A stretch of 64,000 bases of DNA, from NCBI RefSeq assembly GCF_002355415.1, contig NZ_AP014936.1, forward strand, positions 496,001-560,000, read 5' to 3'. The notes beneath the pieces were generated by a model that did not search any database, was not told the DNA's origin, and was given only the letters and a program-made list of their open reading frames with translations. The stretch's first letter is position 1; each line of letters starts with the position of its first letter. The position numbers and the translations under genes are program-made. Source of the stretch: Sulfurifustis variabilis (GTDB lineage: Bacteria > Pseudomonadota > Gammaproteobacteria > Acidiferrobacterales > Sulfurifustaceae). Of this stretch, positions 9,123-17,382 are shown one piece after another.

Positions 9123-9517
9123 TGCGCGACCTGGACGAACTGAAGGAGCGCCTGCGGGCATTCGCGCGCGACCGGGACTGGGAGCAGTACCATTCGCCGA
9201 AAAACCTGAGCATGGCGCTCATTGTCGAGGCGGCCGAGCTCGTGGAACACTTCCAGTGGCTTACCGAGGCGCAGAGCCGCGCGCTGGCGCCGGAATCCCG
9301 GGCGGCCGTCGAGCAGGAGGTGGCGGATGTGTTCATTTACCTCGTCCGGCTCGCGGATCTGCTGGGAATCGATCTCATGGTAGCGGCGGAGCGGAAGATC
9401 GGGCTCAACGAAAAGAAGTATCCGGCCGATCGCGTGCGCGGGAGCGCCGCGAAGTATCACGCCTATGCCCCCGAGGCGCCCGGTTCCGTGCCGGACGACG
9501 GCCGGGACGGAGACTAG
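9122..9517 (+). CDS. MazG-like nucleotide pyrophosphohydrolase
   Basis: A 131-residue all-helical protein of the MazG / dCTPase-like group, which hydrolyses (d)NTPs to the monophosphate. The metal-binding pattern is clear: EAAELVEHFQW in the first half and EVADVFIYLVRLAD in the second. The ATG at 9122 overlaps the diguanylate cyclase stop. An open frame extends upstream, but its residues there are unlike the family. Likely a house-cleaning enzyme; the substrate is not deducible. Confidence 0.85.
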   Translation: MRDLDELKERLRAFARDRDWEQYHSPKNLSMALIVEAAELVEHFQWLTEAQSRALAPESRAAVEQEVADVFIYLVRLADLLGIDLMVAAERKIGLNEKKYPADRVRGSAAKYHAYAPEAPGSVPDDGRDGD

Positions 9518-9564
9518 GCGCTCTTCGTGGTGCGGGCGAGAAAAATGCAGGCGGGAGGGGGATC

Positions 9565-9735
9565 ATGAGCGATGCGGAAGACGAGGTATCAAACGAGGGG
9601 CCCTACAACTGGCTCTTACAGGGCGACCGTCGGCGCGACGAGCGCCGCCGGGCCGCAGAACGTCGCGGTGACCTGCGCTGGGACCCGCGCCGCAGGGAGC
9701 GGCGTTCGGGCAAGGACCGCCGGCGCGCGGACTAG
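9565..9735 (+). CDS. Small Arg-rich protein, unknown function
   Basis: Fifty-six residues, ATG behind a strong purine-rich ribosome site (GGGAGGGG). Acidic for the first 10 residues, then dominated by RR pairs spaced by D/E (QGDRRRDERRR, RRERRSGKDRRR). The same type of motif opens the diguanylate cyclase two genes upstream. I do not recognise a family. The good ribosome site and the co-oriented position suggest a real gene. A role in nucleic-acid or membrane-surface binding is only a guess from charge. Confidence 0.55.
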   Translation: MSDAEDEVSNEGPYNWLLQGDRRRDERRRAAERRGDLRWDPRRRERRSGKDRRRAD

Positions 9736-9736
9736 C

Positions 9737-10255
9737 CTATGCGCGCCAGAACGCGGCGAGCAGGTTTTCCGAGCGCGCTTGCAGCGGAAACTGCACGCGC
9801 CGCAGGTAGTCGAGAATGTCGGAGATCGGCTCGAAGTCCTGATAGAGCTGCCGATAGAGGCGGCGTCGGTTGGGGTTGATCTCGAAGTCGGCGGAGCGCC
9901 AGAAGGCGGTGCGCCCGTGAGCCGTGTAGTAGTCGAGCTCGCCGCGGGCCTCCACGCGCTCGCGAAAGAGCCCGGTCATGAACAGGGTGTAGTCGCCGAT
10001 GTGTCGGACTATCGAGCTCTCGACCGCGGCGCGTGATCCCGCTTCCTGCGCCTGCTGGCAGGCGGTGAGCATGTCCACGATGTGCTCGAGGGGCCGCCCC
10101 TCGTCGTCGCGCAGGGAATACAGCGCGCGGGTCTGGGCGAAGCGGGTGAGGACATCGCTGACATAGTCGACTGCCTCGCTTTTTCCGAGGCCGCGGGCCT
10201 GGAAGCCCTGTTCGAGCTGGTGACGGAAGAATTGATGGAGCGTGGGCAGCCGCAT
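9737..10255 (-). CDS. Conserved hypothetical protein
   Basis: The protein has 172 residues, ATG start, no signal peptide and no membrane helix. It is mostly helical, with a Tyr/Arg-rich stretch (ADFEINPNRRRLYRQLYQDF) in the C-terminal half. It does not match a family I can name with confidence. It is convergent with the Arg-rich small gene, ending one base from its stop. Codon use looks like that of its neighbours. Confidence 0.7.
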   Translation of the reverse strand: MRLPTLHQFFRHQLEQGFQARGLGKSEAVDYVSDVLTRFAQTRALYSLRDDEGRPLEHIVDMLTACQQAQEAGSRAAVESSIVRHIGDYTLFMTGLFRERVEARGELDYYTAHGRTAFWRSADFEINPNRRRLYRQLYQDFEPISDILDYLRRVQFPLQARSENLLAAFWRA

Positions 10256-10409
10256 CCGAAGCCTCCGTGAATCTACCGATTGGACCTCTCGTTAACGGAC
10301 AATATCCGTCCCGGCGCCCGGTGGACTCGATGCGACGCCGACCCCGTCGGCGTTTGCCCCACGGGGGCCGTCCTTCATTCAAGAGTATAGGAAAACCACG
10401 GAAGCGAAA

Positions 10410-10694
10410 ATGAAACGCGGCGTCGTCTGCCTGTCCCTCTTGCTGATCACCGCCATTCCTGGCTGCGCCGAGCGGGAGGAGGGGCTGCACGCCCGGGTGG
10501 CGCGGCTCGAGAGCGAGCTCGCGGAGGCGCGTGCGCGGCTCGACGAGAGCGGTGCGGCGATCGGCGAGCTCCGCGAACGTCTCGAACGGCACGAGGCTGC
10601 GCTCGACTCCCTCACGGCGGAGCTCGTGACCGTGAAAGTCGAAAGAGACAAGCTCAGGCAGGAGGTCACGGCCTTGAGACGGAAGGGTCGCTGA
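10410..10694 (+). CDS. Small coiled-coil lipoprotein
   Basis: A 94-residue protein with a lipoprotein signal (residues 1-18, lipobox TAIPGC). After the acylated Cys it is one long heptad-type helix rich in Leu, Glu and Arg (VARLESELAEARARL). It resembles Lpp or the YbjP/Lpp-like helical lipoproteins in design but not in detail, and it lacks a clear C-terminal Lys for peptidoglycan linkage. Probably anchored in the outer or inner membrane; function unknown. Confidence 0.75.
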   Translation: MKRGVVCLSLLLITAIPGCAEREEGLHARVARLESELAEARARLDESGAAIGELRERLERHEAALDSLTAELVTVKVERDKLRQEVTALRRKGR

Positions 10695-10699
10695 GCGCG

Positions 10700-10728
10700 C
10701 TTGAAACGGGCCGGCCGTTTCCCCATTT
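10700..10728 (+). promoter_or_regulatory. Sigma-32 (heat-shock) promoter
   Basis: CTTGAAA at 10700-10706 and CCCCATTT at 10721-10728 with 14 bases between. This matches the RpoH consensus (CTTGAAA, CCCCATNT) at every defined base. Expected start near 10735. The downstream gene is the broken zinc-ribbon gene at 10849. Confidence 0.7.
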
Positions 10729-10848
10729 TCGGGTCGGGCAACGCGGGGTGAACTCGCTATGAACGTAATCTCGCCCGGAAGCGAGCGTCGTTTTGGCGAA
10801 GGGTCTCGCGTTGGCCTCTCGCGCCGTACGCGCAGGGCAAACTGAGCC

Positions 10849-11125
10849 ATGGACCGGTTTGTCGAATACATTGCGGGTTCTGCAAGTACGAGGAGACCGG
10901 CCTTGGCGTCGGTCGCGGCCGCGCGGCGTTTCCTTTTCTGAAGCTTTGCCGGTGCGACAACTGCAGGACGATCGGCAGCGCGTGGATCACGAAAAGGCGA
11001 TTCCCCGGTGCGCCGGCTGCTATCACGATGCGATCACGCTGCTCGAGGACGACACCCGGCGGGTCAACTGTCCCAAGTGCGGCGAGTCCGCTCGTCTGAC
11101 GCCGCGGGACGGCGAGTGGCAGTAG
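10849..11125 (+). pseudogene. Zinc-ribbon protein gene with two frame breaks
   Basis: Three consecutive reading frames together make one sensible small zinc protein. Frame 1 gives MDRFVEYI from the ATG at 10849. The next frame (from about 10872) gives CGFCKYEETGLGVGRGR and LCRCDNCRTIGSAW. A third frame (from about 10985) gives HEKAIPRCAGCYHDAI and VNCPKCGESARL to the stop at 11125. Restoring one base near 10871 and one near 10985 would give about 92 residues with four CxxC or CxCxxC knuckles. A complete sigma-32 promoter lies upstream. Either the gene is decaying or the assembly has two single-base deletions here. The family is unnamed to me; a heat-induced zinc protein is inferred. Confidence 0.55.
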
Positions 11126-11142
11126 CCCCGCCGAAGCGGGGC
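11125..11142 (+). terminator. Stem-loop after the zinc-ribbon gene
   Basis: GCCCCGC-CGAA-GCGGGGC, a perfect 7-bp stem with a stable tetraloop directly at the stop codon. There is no T-run, so it may act as an RNA 3' end protector or weak terminator. Confidence 0.35.
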
Positions 11143-11175
11143 GAGTAAGCTACGGCCCATTCCCCGGAGGCCCGC

Positions 11176-11313
11176 TTGCCCGTCGACAGAGTAGTCATCG
11201 CGCTCGCCGTGCTCGTGGTGGCGCTTGCGGCGTGTGGCAAGAAGGGGCCGCTGTACCTTCCCGCGCCCGCGCAAACCTCGTCCGCCGCAGGCGACGCCGC
11301 CGTTCCGCCTTGA
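11176..11313 (+). CDS. lptM: LptM-type small lipoprotein
   Basis: Forty-five residues, too short for routine calling. TTG start with GGAGG seven bases upstream. It has a hydrophobic signal and lipobox (VALAAC) followed by CGKKGPLYLP, the hallmark of LptM/YifL. In enterobacteria LptM binds the LptD-LptE translocon and helps its maturation; I infer the same. The gene is always placed directly before lysA; here its stop overlaps the lysA TTG start (TTGA). Confidence 0.88.
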   Translation: MPVDRVVIALAVLVVALAACGKKGPLYLPAPAQTSSAAGDAAVPP

Positions 11314-12575
11314 ACCCCTTCGGTTATCGCAACGGCAGGCTTCACGCCGAAGACGTCGATCTCGCCGACCTCGCGCGCGAGACCGGCACGCCCTGCTACG
11401 TCTATTCCCGTTCCGCCATCGAGGAGCGCTGGCGCGCGTTTGACGAGGCCTTCACCGGCCGCGACCATCTCGTCTGTTACGCGGTGAAGGCCAATTCCAA
11501 CCTCGCGGTGCTCGATGCACTTGCCCGGCTGGGCAGCGGATTCGACATCGTTTCGGGCGGCGAGCTGGAGCGCGTGCTCGCGGCGGGCGGTGATCCCGCT
11601 CGTACGGTGTTCTCCGGCGTCGGCAAGACGCCCGAGGAGATGCGCCGGGCCCTCGAGGTCGGCATCGCGTGCTTCAACGTGGAGTCCGAACCGGAGCTCC
11701 AGACGCTCAACGCGGTCGCCGGCGCCGTGGGTCGACGAGCGCCCGTCAGCCTTCGGGTCAACCCGGATGTCGACCCCGCCACTCACCCGTACATCGCGAC
11801 GGGGCTGAAGGAAAGCAAATTCGGCATAGACATCGCCGCCGCGCGCGCGGTCTACCGCCGGGCACGCGGACTGGAACATATCGTCGTCAAAGGCGTCGCC
11901 TCCCACATCGGGTCGCAGCTCACCGACGTTTCCCCGTTCGTGCTCGCGCTGGAGCGTGTCATGGAGCTGGTGGGAGATCTGATGGACGACGGGTTCGACC
12001 TCGAGCATCTGGATCTCGGGGGCGGGCTCGGCATCCGCTACGCCGACGAAACGCCGCCCGAGCCGGTCGACTACGCGCTGGCGCTCCTCGACCGGCTGCA
12101 GCGATTCGGGTCGCGCTACCAGCGGCTGAAGCTCCTCATCGAGCCGGGGCGCGCAATCGTCGGGAACGCGGGGCTGCTGCTCACCCGGGTCCTCTACCTG
12201 AAGCACGCAGCCGACCGGAGCTTCGCTGTTGTCGATGCCGCGATGAACGACCTCCTGCGCCCTGCGCTCTACGACGCGTGGCACGACATCGCGCCGCTCC
12301 AGCTCGACGAAAGCCGGGAGCGGCGCGTCTACGACATCGTCGGCCCCGTTTGCGAGAGCGGCGATTTCCTCGGTCATGCGCGAGAGCTGGCCATCGCGCC
12401 CGGCGATCTCCTCGTCGTCGCCTCGGCCGGAGCCTACGGCGCGGTCATGAGCTCGAACTACAACACCCGCCCGCGCGTGCCGGAAGTGATGGTCGACGGT
12501 GACCGCTACCACGTGGTACGTCGGCGCGAAAGCGTGTCGGACCTGCTCGCCCCGGAGTCGCGGCTGCCCGGGTGA
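11310..12575 (+). CDS. lysA: Diaminopimelate decarboxylase
   Basis: LysA removes CO2 from meso-diaminopimelate to give lysine, using pyridoxal phosphate. With the TTG start at 11310 (overlapping lptM) the protein is 421 residues, the normal size. It begins at the conserved region NPFGYRNGRLHAEDV. Marks: CYAVKANSN with the PLP lysine near residue 57, the His in GVASHIGSQL, LDLGGGLGIRY for phosphate binding, EPGRAIVGNAG, and VCESGDF with the catalytic Cys near residue 350. Confidence 0.97.
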   Translation: MNPFGYRNGRLHAEDVDLADLARETGTPCYVYSRSAIEERWRAFDEAFTGRDHLVCYAVKANSNLAVLDALARLGSGFDIVSGGELERVLAAGGDPARTVFSGVGKTPEEMRRALEVGIACFNVESEPELQTLNAVAGAVGRRAPVSLRVNPDVDPATHPYIATGLKESKFGIDIAAARAVYRRARGLEHIVVKGVASHIGSQLTDVSPFVLALERVMELVGDLMDDGFDLEHLDLGGGLGIRYADETPPEPVDYALALLDRLQRFGSRYQRLKLLIEPGRAIVGNAGLLLTRVLYLKHAADRSFAVVDAAMNDLLRPALYDAWHDIAPLQLDESRERRVYDIVGPVCESGDFLGHARELAIAPGDLLVVASAGAYGAVMSSNYNTRPRVPEVMVDGDRYHVVRRRESVSDLLAPESRLPG

Positions 12576-12612
12576 AGTTGCCCGCGCCGTGTTGGCGGCC
12601 GATACTGGCCTC

Positions 12613-13272
12613 ATGGAGCGCCTCCCCGAGCCCGAGCTCATGGACGACCCTGCGCAGGCGCTCGCGTACGCCCGCGCCGATTTCAGCGAGCCCCACGAGG
12701 CCTTCGTGCGTCATTTTCGCGAACGTTTCCCGGGGCACGCGCCCGCACGCGCCCTCGACCTCGGCTGCGGTCCGGCGGACGTCACCTGTCGTTTCGCCCG
12801 TGCCTACCCCCACACCGCGGTCCTCGGGGTCGACGGGGCGCCGGCCATGATCGAGATCGGGCGCGAGGCGGTGAAGCGCGCCGGGCTTGCACGGCGCGTG
12901 GCGCTCGTCGCCGGCCGCCTGCCCGGCGCGGACCTGCCCGCCGGGGCTTTCGATACCGTGATCAGCAACAGCCTGCTCCATCATCTCGCCGATCCCGCCG
13001 TGCTCTGGGGGGCGATACGGTTGTACGCGGCTCCGCGGGCCGCGGTTTTCGTCATGGATCTTCTGCGCCCGGCCTCGTCCGCGCACGCGCGTCGCCTCGT
13101 CGATCAGTACGCGGCCGGCGAAACCGAGATCCTGCGGCGGGATTTTCACAACTCGCTGCTCGCTGCTTTCACTGTCGACGAGATCCGCACGCAACTCGAC
13201 GAAACCGATCTCCCGTTCACGGTGGACGTCGTCAGCGACCGCCACGTCGCGATCCACGGGCGGGCGCCGTGA
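12613..13272 (+). CDS. Class I SAM-dependent methyltransferase
   Basis: A 219-residue enzyme with the SAM-binding motif I ALDLGCGPADVT near residue 50, the acidic ribose-binding residue in VLGVDGAP, and motif IV NSLLHHLADP. The substrate is not evident. The ATG at 12613 is used; GTG/TTG codons a few bases earlier are possible. It is inserted, with the next two genes, between lysA and dapF, which are adjacent in many relatives. The stop overlaps the next GTG start. Confidence 0.85.
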   Translation: MERLPEPELMDDPAQALAYARADFSEPHEAFVRHFRERFPGHAPARALDLGCGPADVTCRFARAYPHTAVLGVDGAPAMIEIGREAVKRAGLARRVALVAGRLPGADLPAGAFDTVISNSLLHHLADPAVLWGAIRLYAAPRAAVFVMDLLRPASSAHARRLVDQYAAGETEILRRDFHNSLLAAFTVDEIRTQLDETDLPFTVDVVSDRHVAIHGRAP

Positions 13273-13724
13273 CGGGTTTCGTCAACCCGAGTGAATCCGA
13301 GATCCGGGCGCTCCTGGAGCGCATCGAAACCATCGCGGTCGTCGGGCTCTCGCCGAACCGCGAACGCCCGAGCCATCGCGTGGCCGCGGCGATGAAGGGT
13401 TTCGGCTACCGCATTGTCCCCGTGCGACCGGGGACCGAGTCGGTGCTCGGGGAGCGCGCCTACGCCGATCTGCGCCAGGTCCCGCATCCGATCGACCTCG
13501 TCGACGTGTTTCGTGCACCCGAGCAGGTCGAGCCGATCGTCGATGCGACGATCGAGCGCCAGATCAAGGCGATCTGGTTTCAGGAGGGCGTCGTGAACGA
13601 AAGGGCGGCGCAGCGAGCGCGGTCGGCGGGGCTTTTCGTCGTCATGGACCGCTGCGTATACCGGGAGTACGTGTCACTCTTTGGCGACCGACCGAGGGAC
13701 CGCGCGGGCCGGCCGTCCGGGTGA
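13269..13724 (+). CDS. CoA-binding domain protein (YccU type)
   Basis: A 151-residue single-domain Rossmann protein of the CoA_binding family. It has IAVVGLSPNRERPSHRVA at the nucleotide-binding loop, GYRIVPVRPG, IDLVDVFR and a closing IWFQEGVVNERAA with VMDRCV. Such proteins bind CoA in vitro; no reaction is known. GTG start within GTGA overlapping the methyltransferase stop. Its last 83 bases overlap the convergent membrane-protein gene. Confidence 0.85.
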   Translation: MTGFVNPSESEIRALLERIETIAVVGLSPNRERPSHRVAAAMKGFGYRIVPVRPGTESVLGERAYADLRQVPHPIDLVDVFRAPEQVEPIVDATIERQIKAIWFQEGVVNERAAQRARSAGLFVVMDRCVYREYVSLFGDRPRDRAGRPSG

Positions 13725-13953
13725 CCCGTCGGCGCCAGCGCCCCCAGGTGACGAGCAGCCGGCGGTTGAGGCGGCGGGCGACGGGAAAGTCCACGGCCAG
13801 CAGCGCGAGCCCCAGCGGCAGCATCCAGTAGCCGAGCACCGGCAGGAACCCGAAACAACCTCCGACCACCAGCAACAGGCCGACCGTCTTGCGCAACCAG
13901 TGGTTGTGCGACGTGCGCAGCGCGTGAAAGCGTCGAAGCAGAAGATTTTTCAT
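13642..13953 (-). CDS. Small membrane protein, PGPGW-like
   Basis: The protein has 103 residues. A basic N-terminus is followed by hydrophobic helices (GLLLVVGGCFGFLPVLGYW and PLGLALLAVDFPVARR), resembling the PGPGW-type putative transmembrane family. The tail is Arg-rich and may be functionless, since it is read antisense to the end of the CoA-binding gene (83-base overlap). Unknown function. Confidence 0.6.
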   Translation of the reverse strand: MKNLLLRRFHALRTSHNHWLRKTVGLLLVVGGCFGFLPVLGYWMLPLGLALLAVDFPVARRLNRRLLVTWGRWRRRVTRTAGPRGPSVGRQRVTRTPGIRSGP

Positions 13954-14010
13954 GGCGTCGCGCTCACTATTCCCGTTTGCGGGCAGCGGAGCAAGCGGTA
14001 AGCTACGAAA

Positions 14011-14841
14011 ATGCTGTTGCCTTTCACGAAGATGCAGGGCGCGGGGAACGATTTCGTCGTGATCGACGGTGTTTCCCGCGCGGTCTCGCTGACTCCCGAG
14101 CAGGTCCGGCGGCTGGCCGACCGGCGTTTTGGCGTGGGTTGCGACCAGGTGCTGGTCGTGGAGCCCGCCCGGGCTTCGGGGGCGGACTTCGGTTACCGCA
14201 TATTCAACGCCGACGGGGGCGAGGTCGAGCAGTGCGGCAACGGCGCCCGCTGCTTCGTGCGCTTCGTCCGCGACAAGGGGCTCACCGCCAAGGACGAGAT
14301 CGTGGTGGACACGCGCGGCGGCCGTATCCATCCGCGAGTGAGCCCGGACGGCGGCGTGAGCGTGAATATGGGCGTCCCGCGCTTTCTGCCCTCCGAGGTT
14401 CCCTTCGTCGCCGACACGCCGGCACTCGTCTATCCTTTGGAGGTGGAAGGCGGCGCGTACGAGGTGAGCGTTCTCTCGGTCGGTAATCCGCACGCCGTGA
14501 TGCTGGTGCCGGACGTCGACACCGCCCCCGTCGCTACGCTCGGACCACGGATCGAGCACCATGTGCGCTTCCCGAACCGGGTGAACGTCGGCTTTCTCGA
14601 GATCCGCAGCGCGACCCGCGCGCGTCTGCGTGTCTGGGAGCGCGGCGTGGGCGAGACGCTCGCCTGCGGAAGCGGAGCGTGTGCGGCCGTCGTGGCGGGT
14701 CGCCGTCTCGGGCGGCTTGGTGATACTGTAGAGGTGGCCGTGCGCGGCGGCACGCTGAGCGTGGCCTGGGCGGGGGAGGGGGAACCGGTGTGGTTGACCG
14801 GCCCCGCGACCACGGTGTTCGAAGGCACCATCGAGCTTTGA
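14011..14841 (+). CDS. dapF: Diaminopimelate epimerase
   Basis: DapF interconverts LL- and meso-diaminopimelate for lysine and peptidoglycan. The 276 residues form the two-lobed fold. The two catalytic cysteines are in place: EQCGNGARC near residue 75 and LACGSGACA near residue 220. The start [11 protein letters not shown] and the GNPHAV motif are diagnostic. It is followed three bases later by the DUF484 gene, as in Pseudomonas. Confidence 0.97.
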   Translation: MLLPFTKMQGAGNDFVVIDGVSRAVSLTPEQVRRLADRRFGVGCDQVLVVEPARASGADFGYRIFNADGGEVEQCGNGARCFVRFVRDKGLTAKDEIVVDTRGGRIHPRVSPDGGVSVNMGVPRFLPSEVPFVADTPALVYPLEVEGGAYEVSVLSVGNPHAVMLVPDVDTAPVATLGPRIEHHVRFPNRVNVGFLEIRSATRARLRVWERGVGETLACGSGACAAVVAGRRLGRLGDTVEVAVRGGTLSVAWAGEGEPVWLTGPATTVFEGTIEL

Positions 14842-14843
14842 CG

Positions 14844-15551
14844 ATGACTCAGAACGTAACGAGCGACGAACAACAAAGCGAGCTGTCCTGGGAAGAGGCC
14901 GTCCGCCGTTATCTCGAAGAGCATCCCGACTTCTTCCAGCGCCATCCGGAAACCCTCGCGCGCCTGCATCTGCGCCACGAAACGGACGGCCGGACGATCT
15001 CCCTCATCGAACGCCAGGTCCGCGTGCTGCGCGAAGAGAACGCCTCCCTCGCGCGGCAGCTGCAGGAGCTCGTCGCGATCGCCCGCGAGAACGACGTGCT
15101 CGCCGCGCGCCTGCACCGCTTTGCGCTCGCCATGGCGGACAGCGCCTCTCTCGACGACGTCTTCGACAACGCGCACGAGATGTTGCGACGGGAGTTCAAG
15201 CTCGACGCCGTGGCGATCGTCTGCCGGGGCGAAGCGCCGCCCGCGTTCGCGCGCCCGGAGTTCGTCGGCGACGATCCCCGGCTGAGAGCGGCTCTCGAGC
15301 GGCACGGCGGCGCGAAGCCGGAGTGCGGCGCCGGCTTTGACGAAAGCCTGATGCGCTATCTTTTCGGCGAACGCGCGGCGGAAGTGCGCTCAGCGGCCCT
15401 CGTCGCGCTCGGAACGAATCCGACCGTCGGGCTGCTCGCGCTCGGTGCCCACGACCCGCACCGCTTTCATGCCGCGATGGGCACGGTGTACCTCGCCAAG
15501 ATCGGCGACATCATCATGCACAGCATCGCGCGCTTCCTGCCCGCGCGCTGA
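14844..15551 (+). CDS. DUF484 family protein
   Basis: A 235-residue protein found between dapF and xerC in most gammaproteobacteria. It opens with the family signature YLEEHPDFFQRHPE, then has a helical coiled-coil (RQVRVLREENASLARQL) and a GAF-like C-terminal domain (from about residue 90, ending IGDIIMHSIARFLP). Function is not established. Its constant position suggests a link to chromosome dimer resolution or cell-wall synthesis. Confidence 0.92.
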   Translation: MTQNVTSDEQQSELSWEEAVRRYLEEHPDFFQRHPETLARLHLRHETDGRTISLIERQVRVLREENASLARQLQELVAIARENDVLAARLHRFALAMADSASLDDVFDNAHEMLRREFKLDAVAIVCRGEAPPAFARPEFVGDDPRLRAALERHGGAKPECGAGFDESLMRYLFGERAAEVRSAALVALGTNPTVGLLALGAHDPHRFHAAMGTVYLAKIGDIIMHSIARFLPAR

Positions 15552-15571
15552 GGCCTTACCGCCGCGCGCGC

Positions 15572-16486
15572 ATGCCGTCTGGGGCGACCGACGCGCTGAT
15601 CGAGCGTTTCCTGGATCATCTGCGGAACGAACGCAGGCTTGCCGCCCTGACGGCCGCCGGATATCGCCGCGATCTGTTGCGGCTGAAAGCCTTCCGCGAA
15701 CGCCTGTCGATCGACGATTGGACCCGCCTCGATCCCGCCGCCGTGCGCCAGTACGTCGGCGAGTTGCACCGCAAGGGCTTGGACGGCCGCAGCATTCGAC
15801 GCCATCTGGCCGCGACGCGCTCGTTCTACCGATTCCTGCTCAAGGAGGGTCTGGCGGCGCGCGATCCGGCGGCCGGGATGACGGCGCCCCGAGCCGCGAG
15901 GCGCCTGCCGAAGGTGCTCAATCCCGACGAGGTCGCACGGCTCGTCGAGATCCCGGTCGTGAGCGATGCGGACGCGCGGGACCGTGCGCTGCTCGAGCTC
16001 TTCTATTCGTCCGGCCTGCGCCTCGGCGAGATTACCGCGCTCGACCTGACCGATCTGGATGTCGCCGACGGAACCGTGCGGGCGACCGGCAAGGGTGCCA
16101 AGACGCGCGTGGTCCCGGTGGGCAACAAGGCGCGTGCCGCGCTCGGAGAATGGCTTTCCCGCCGCAAAGCACTCGCCGTCCCGGACGAGACGGCGGTGTT
16201 CGTCGGACACCGTGGCCGCCGTCTCGGCCGCCGCGCGGTTCAGGCGATCGTCGCCCGCCGCGCGCGGGCACAGGGCTTGGCGCAGCCCGCGCATCCACAC
16301 ATGCTGAGGCACTCGTTCGCGAGCCACCTGCTCGAATCCAGCAGCGACCTGCGCGCCGTGCAGGAGCTTCTCGGCCACGCCAATATCGCGACGACCCAGG
16401 TGTACACGCATCTCGACTTCCAGCATCTCGCGAAAGTTTACGATCAGGCGCATCCGCGAGCACGGCGGCGCCGCGAACGGGGCTGA
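15572..16486 (+). CDS. xerC: Tyrosine recombinase XerC
   Basis: XerC, with XerD, resolves chromosome dimers at dif. The protein has 304 residues. The N-terminal SAM-like core-binding domain (FLDHLRNERRLAALTAAGYRRD begins it) precedes the catalytic domain. All catalytic residues are visible: Arg in SSGLRLGEI, Lys in GKGAKTR, HxLRH in HMLRHSFASHLL, the second His in LGHANIATTQ, and Tyr in VYTHLDF. No dif site is recognised in the window. Confidence 0.95.
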   Translation: MPSGATDALIERFLDHLRNERRLAALTAAGYRRDLLRLKAFRERLSIDDWTRLDPAAVRQYVGELHRKGLDGRSIRRHLAATRSFYRFLLKEGLAARDPAAGMTAPRAARRLPKVLNPDEVARLVEIPVVSDADARDRALLELFYSSGLRLGEITALDLTDLDVADGTVRATGKGAKTRVVPVGNKARAALGEWLSRRKALAVPDETAVFVGHRGRRLGRRAVQAIVARRARAQGLAQPAHPHMLRHSFASHLLESSSDLRAVQELLGHANIATTQVYTHLDFQHLAKVYDQAHPRARRRRERG

Positions 16487-16488
16487 AG

Positions 16489-17340
16489 ATGGCCGAGGCG
16501 CGCTATTACAGCCTGCGTCGCCTCTCACCCTATCAGGGTACCGCCCAGGTGGCGGAGCTCCCCGGCTTTCGAGCCATGAGTGTCGACGGGGAGAGCTGGC
16601 GCGTTCAGTTCCTGAATATGCGCGCGCGACTTTCCGGAAACGCGATCTGGCGTGAAGACGGACGCGGCAACCTGATCGAGACGGAGCACACGCGCGCCAT
16701 CATCGAGGCGCTGCGCGCGCGGCCGCCCCTGCCGTTCCGGCTCGCGGACAGCCTCGAGTTGTGGTTGCTCGATGGTCGGGAGCAACGGCCTCTCGCGCTC
16801 CTCGCTTCGGCGCTTCCCGAGCGATCGCCACCGCGCATCGCCGCGGTCCGCTGGGCCTCGTCGCTCGAGGGAAACGACGGTTTCTTTGCGCCAAGTCTCG
16901 CCGGGGAGGGCTCGCACGCCTCGTTCATCCCGCACCGCGACGTGCTCGACCGATGCGTGCAGCGCGCGGCCGGTGCGCGCGCGCAGGCGCAGTGGTTCCG
17001 GCGGGCGGACGATCGCAGCGGCACCGGACTACCGACACAGGGGCTCGATCGTTCTCTCGCCGCGCGCCGCCTCGGCGCGGCCGAATTCCCGGAGCTTCTG
17101 TTGCGGGAAGATTGGGACCGCGAGGATGAGCGGAACCTGGTGGCCGACTATCACGCGTGGCACGCGCCGCACCTCCTGACGCACACCACGCTTTCGGACG
17201 GCGTACGGGAGAGGCTGGAGGACGCGGCCTGTGGCCAGGTCCGGAAACTGTATCGCGTCCGTCGCCTGTTGCCGAAGGTGCTGAACGAGGAGCGCGTGCG
17301 GGTGGCGCTGGTGGAGGCGTTGATTCGCGGCGCGTCGTGA
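16489..17340 (+). CDS. Conserved protein of unknown function
   Basis: The protein has 283 residues and no signal peptide or membrane helix. The start (MAEARYYSLRRLSPYQGT) reads like a family in which the first half handles a short β-rich domain, with a helical C-terminal half ending in a run of basic residues. It follows xerC by two bases and is very probably cotranscribed. I cannot name a function. Confidence 0.75.
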   Translation: MAEARYYSLRRLSPYQGTAQVAELPGFRAMSVDGESWRVQFLNMRARLSGNAIWREDGRGNLIETEHTRAIIEALRARPPLPFRLADSLELWLLDGREQRPLALLASALPERSPPRIAAVRWASSLEGNDGFFAPSLAGEGSHASFIPHRDVLDRCVQRAAGARAQAQWFRRADDRSGTGLPTQGLDRSLAARRLGAAEFPELLLREDWDREDERNLVADYHAWHAPHLLTHTTLSDGVRERLEDAACGQVRKLYRVRRLLPKVLNEERVRVALVEALIRGAS

Positions 17341-17382
17341 GATGTCGTCGACTTCCCTTTCACGGCGCGCGTCCTTCCGGCG

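Noticed and set aside
10759-10845. A 28-residue frame after the sigma-32 promoter
   Set aside because: No ribosome site of quality, Arg/Ser-rich low-complexity product; stops just before the zinc-ribbon ATG.
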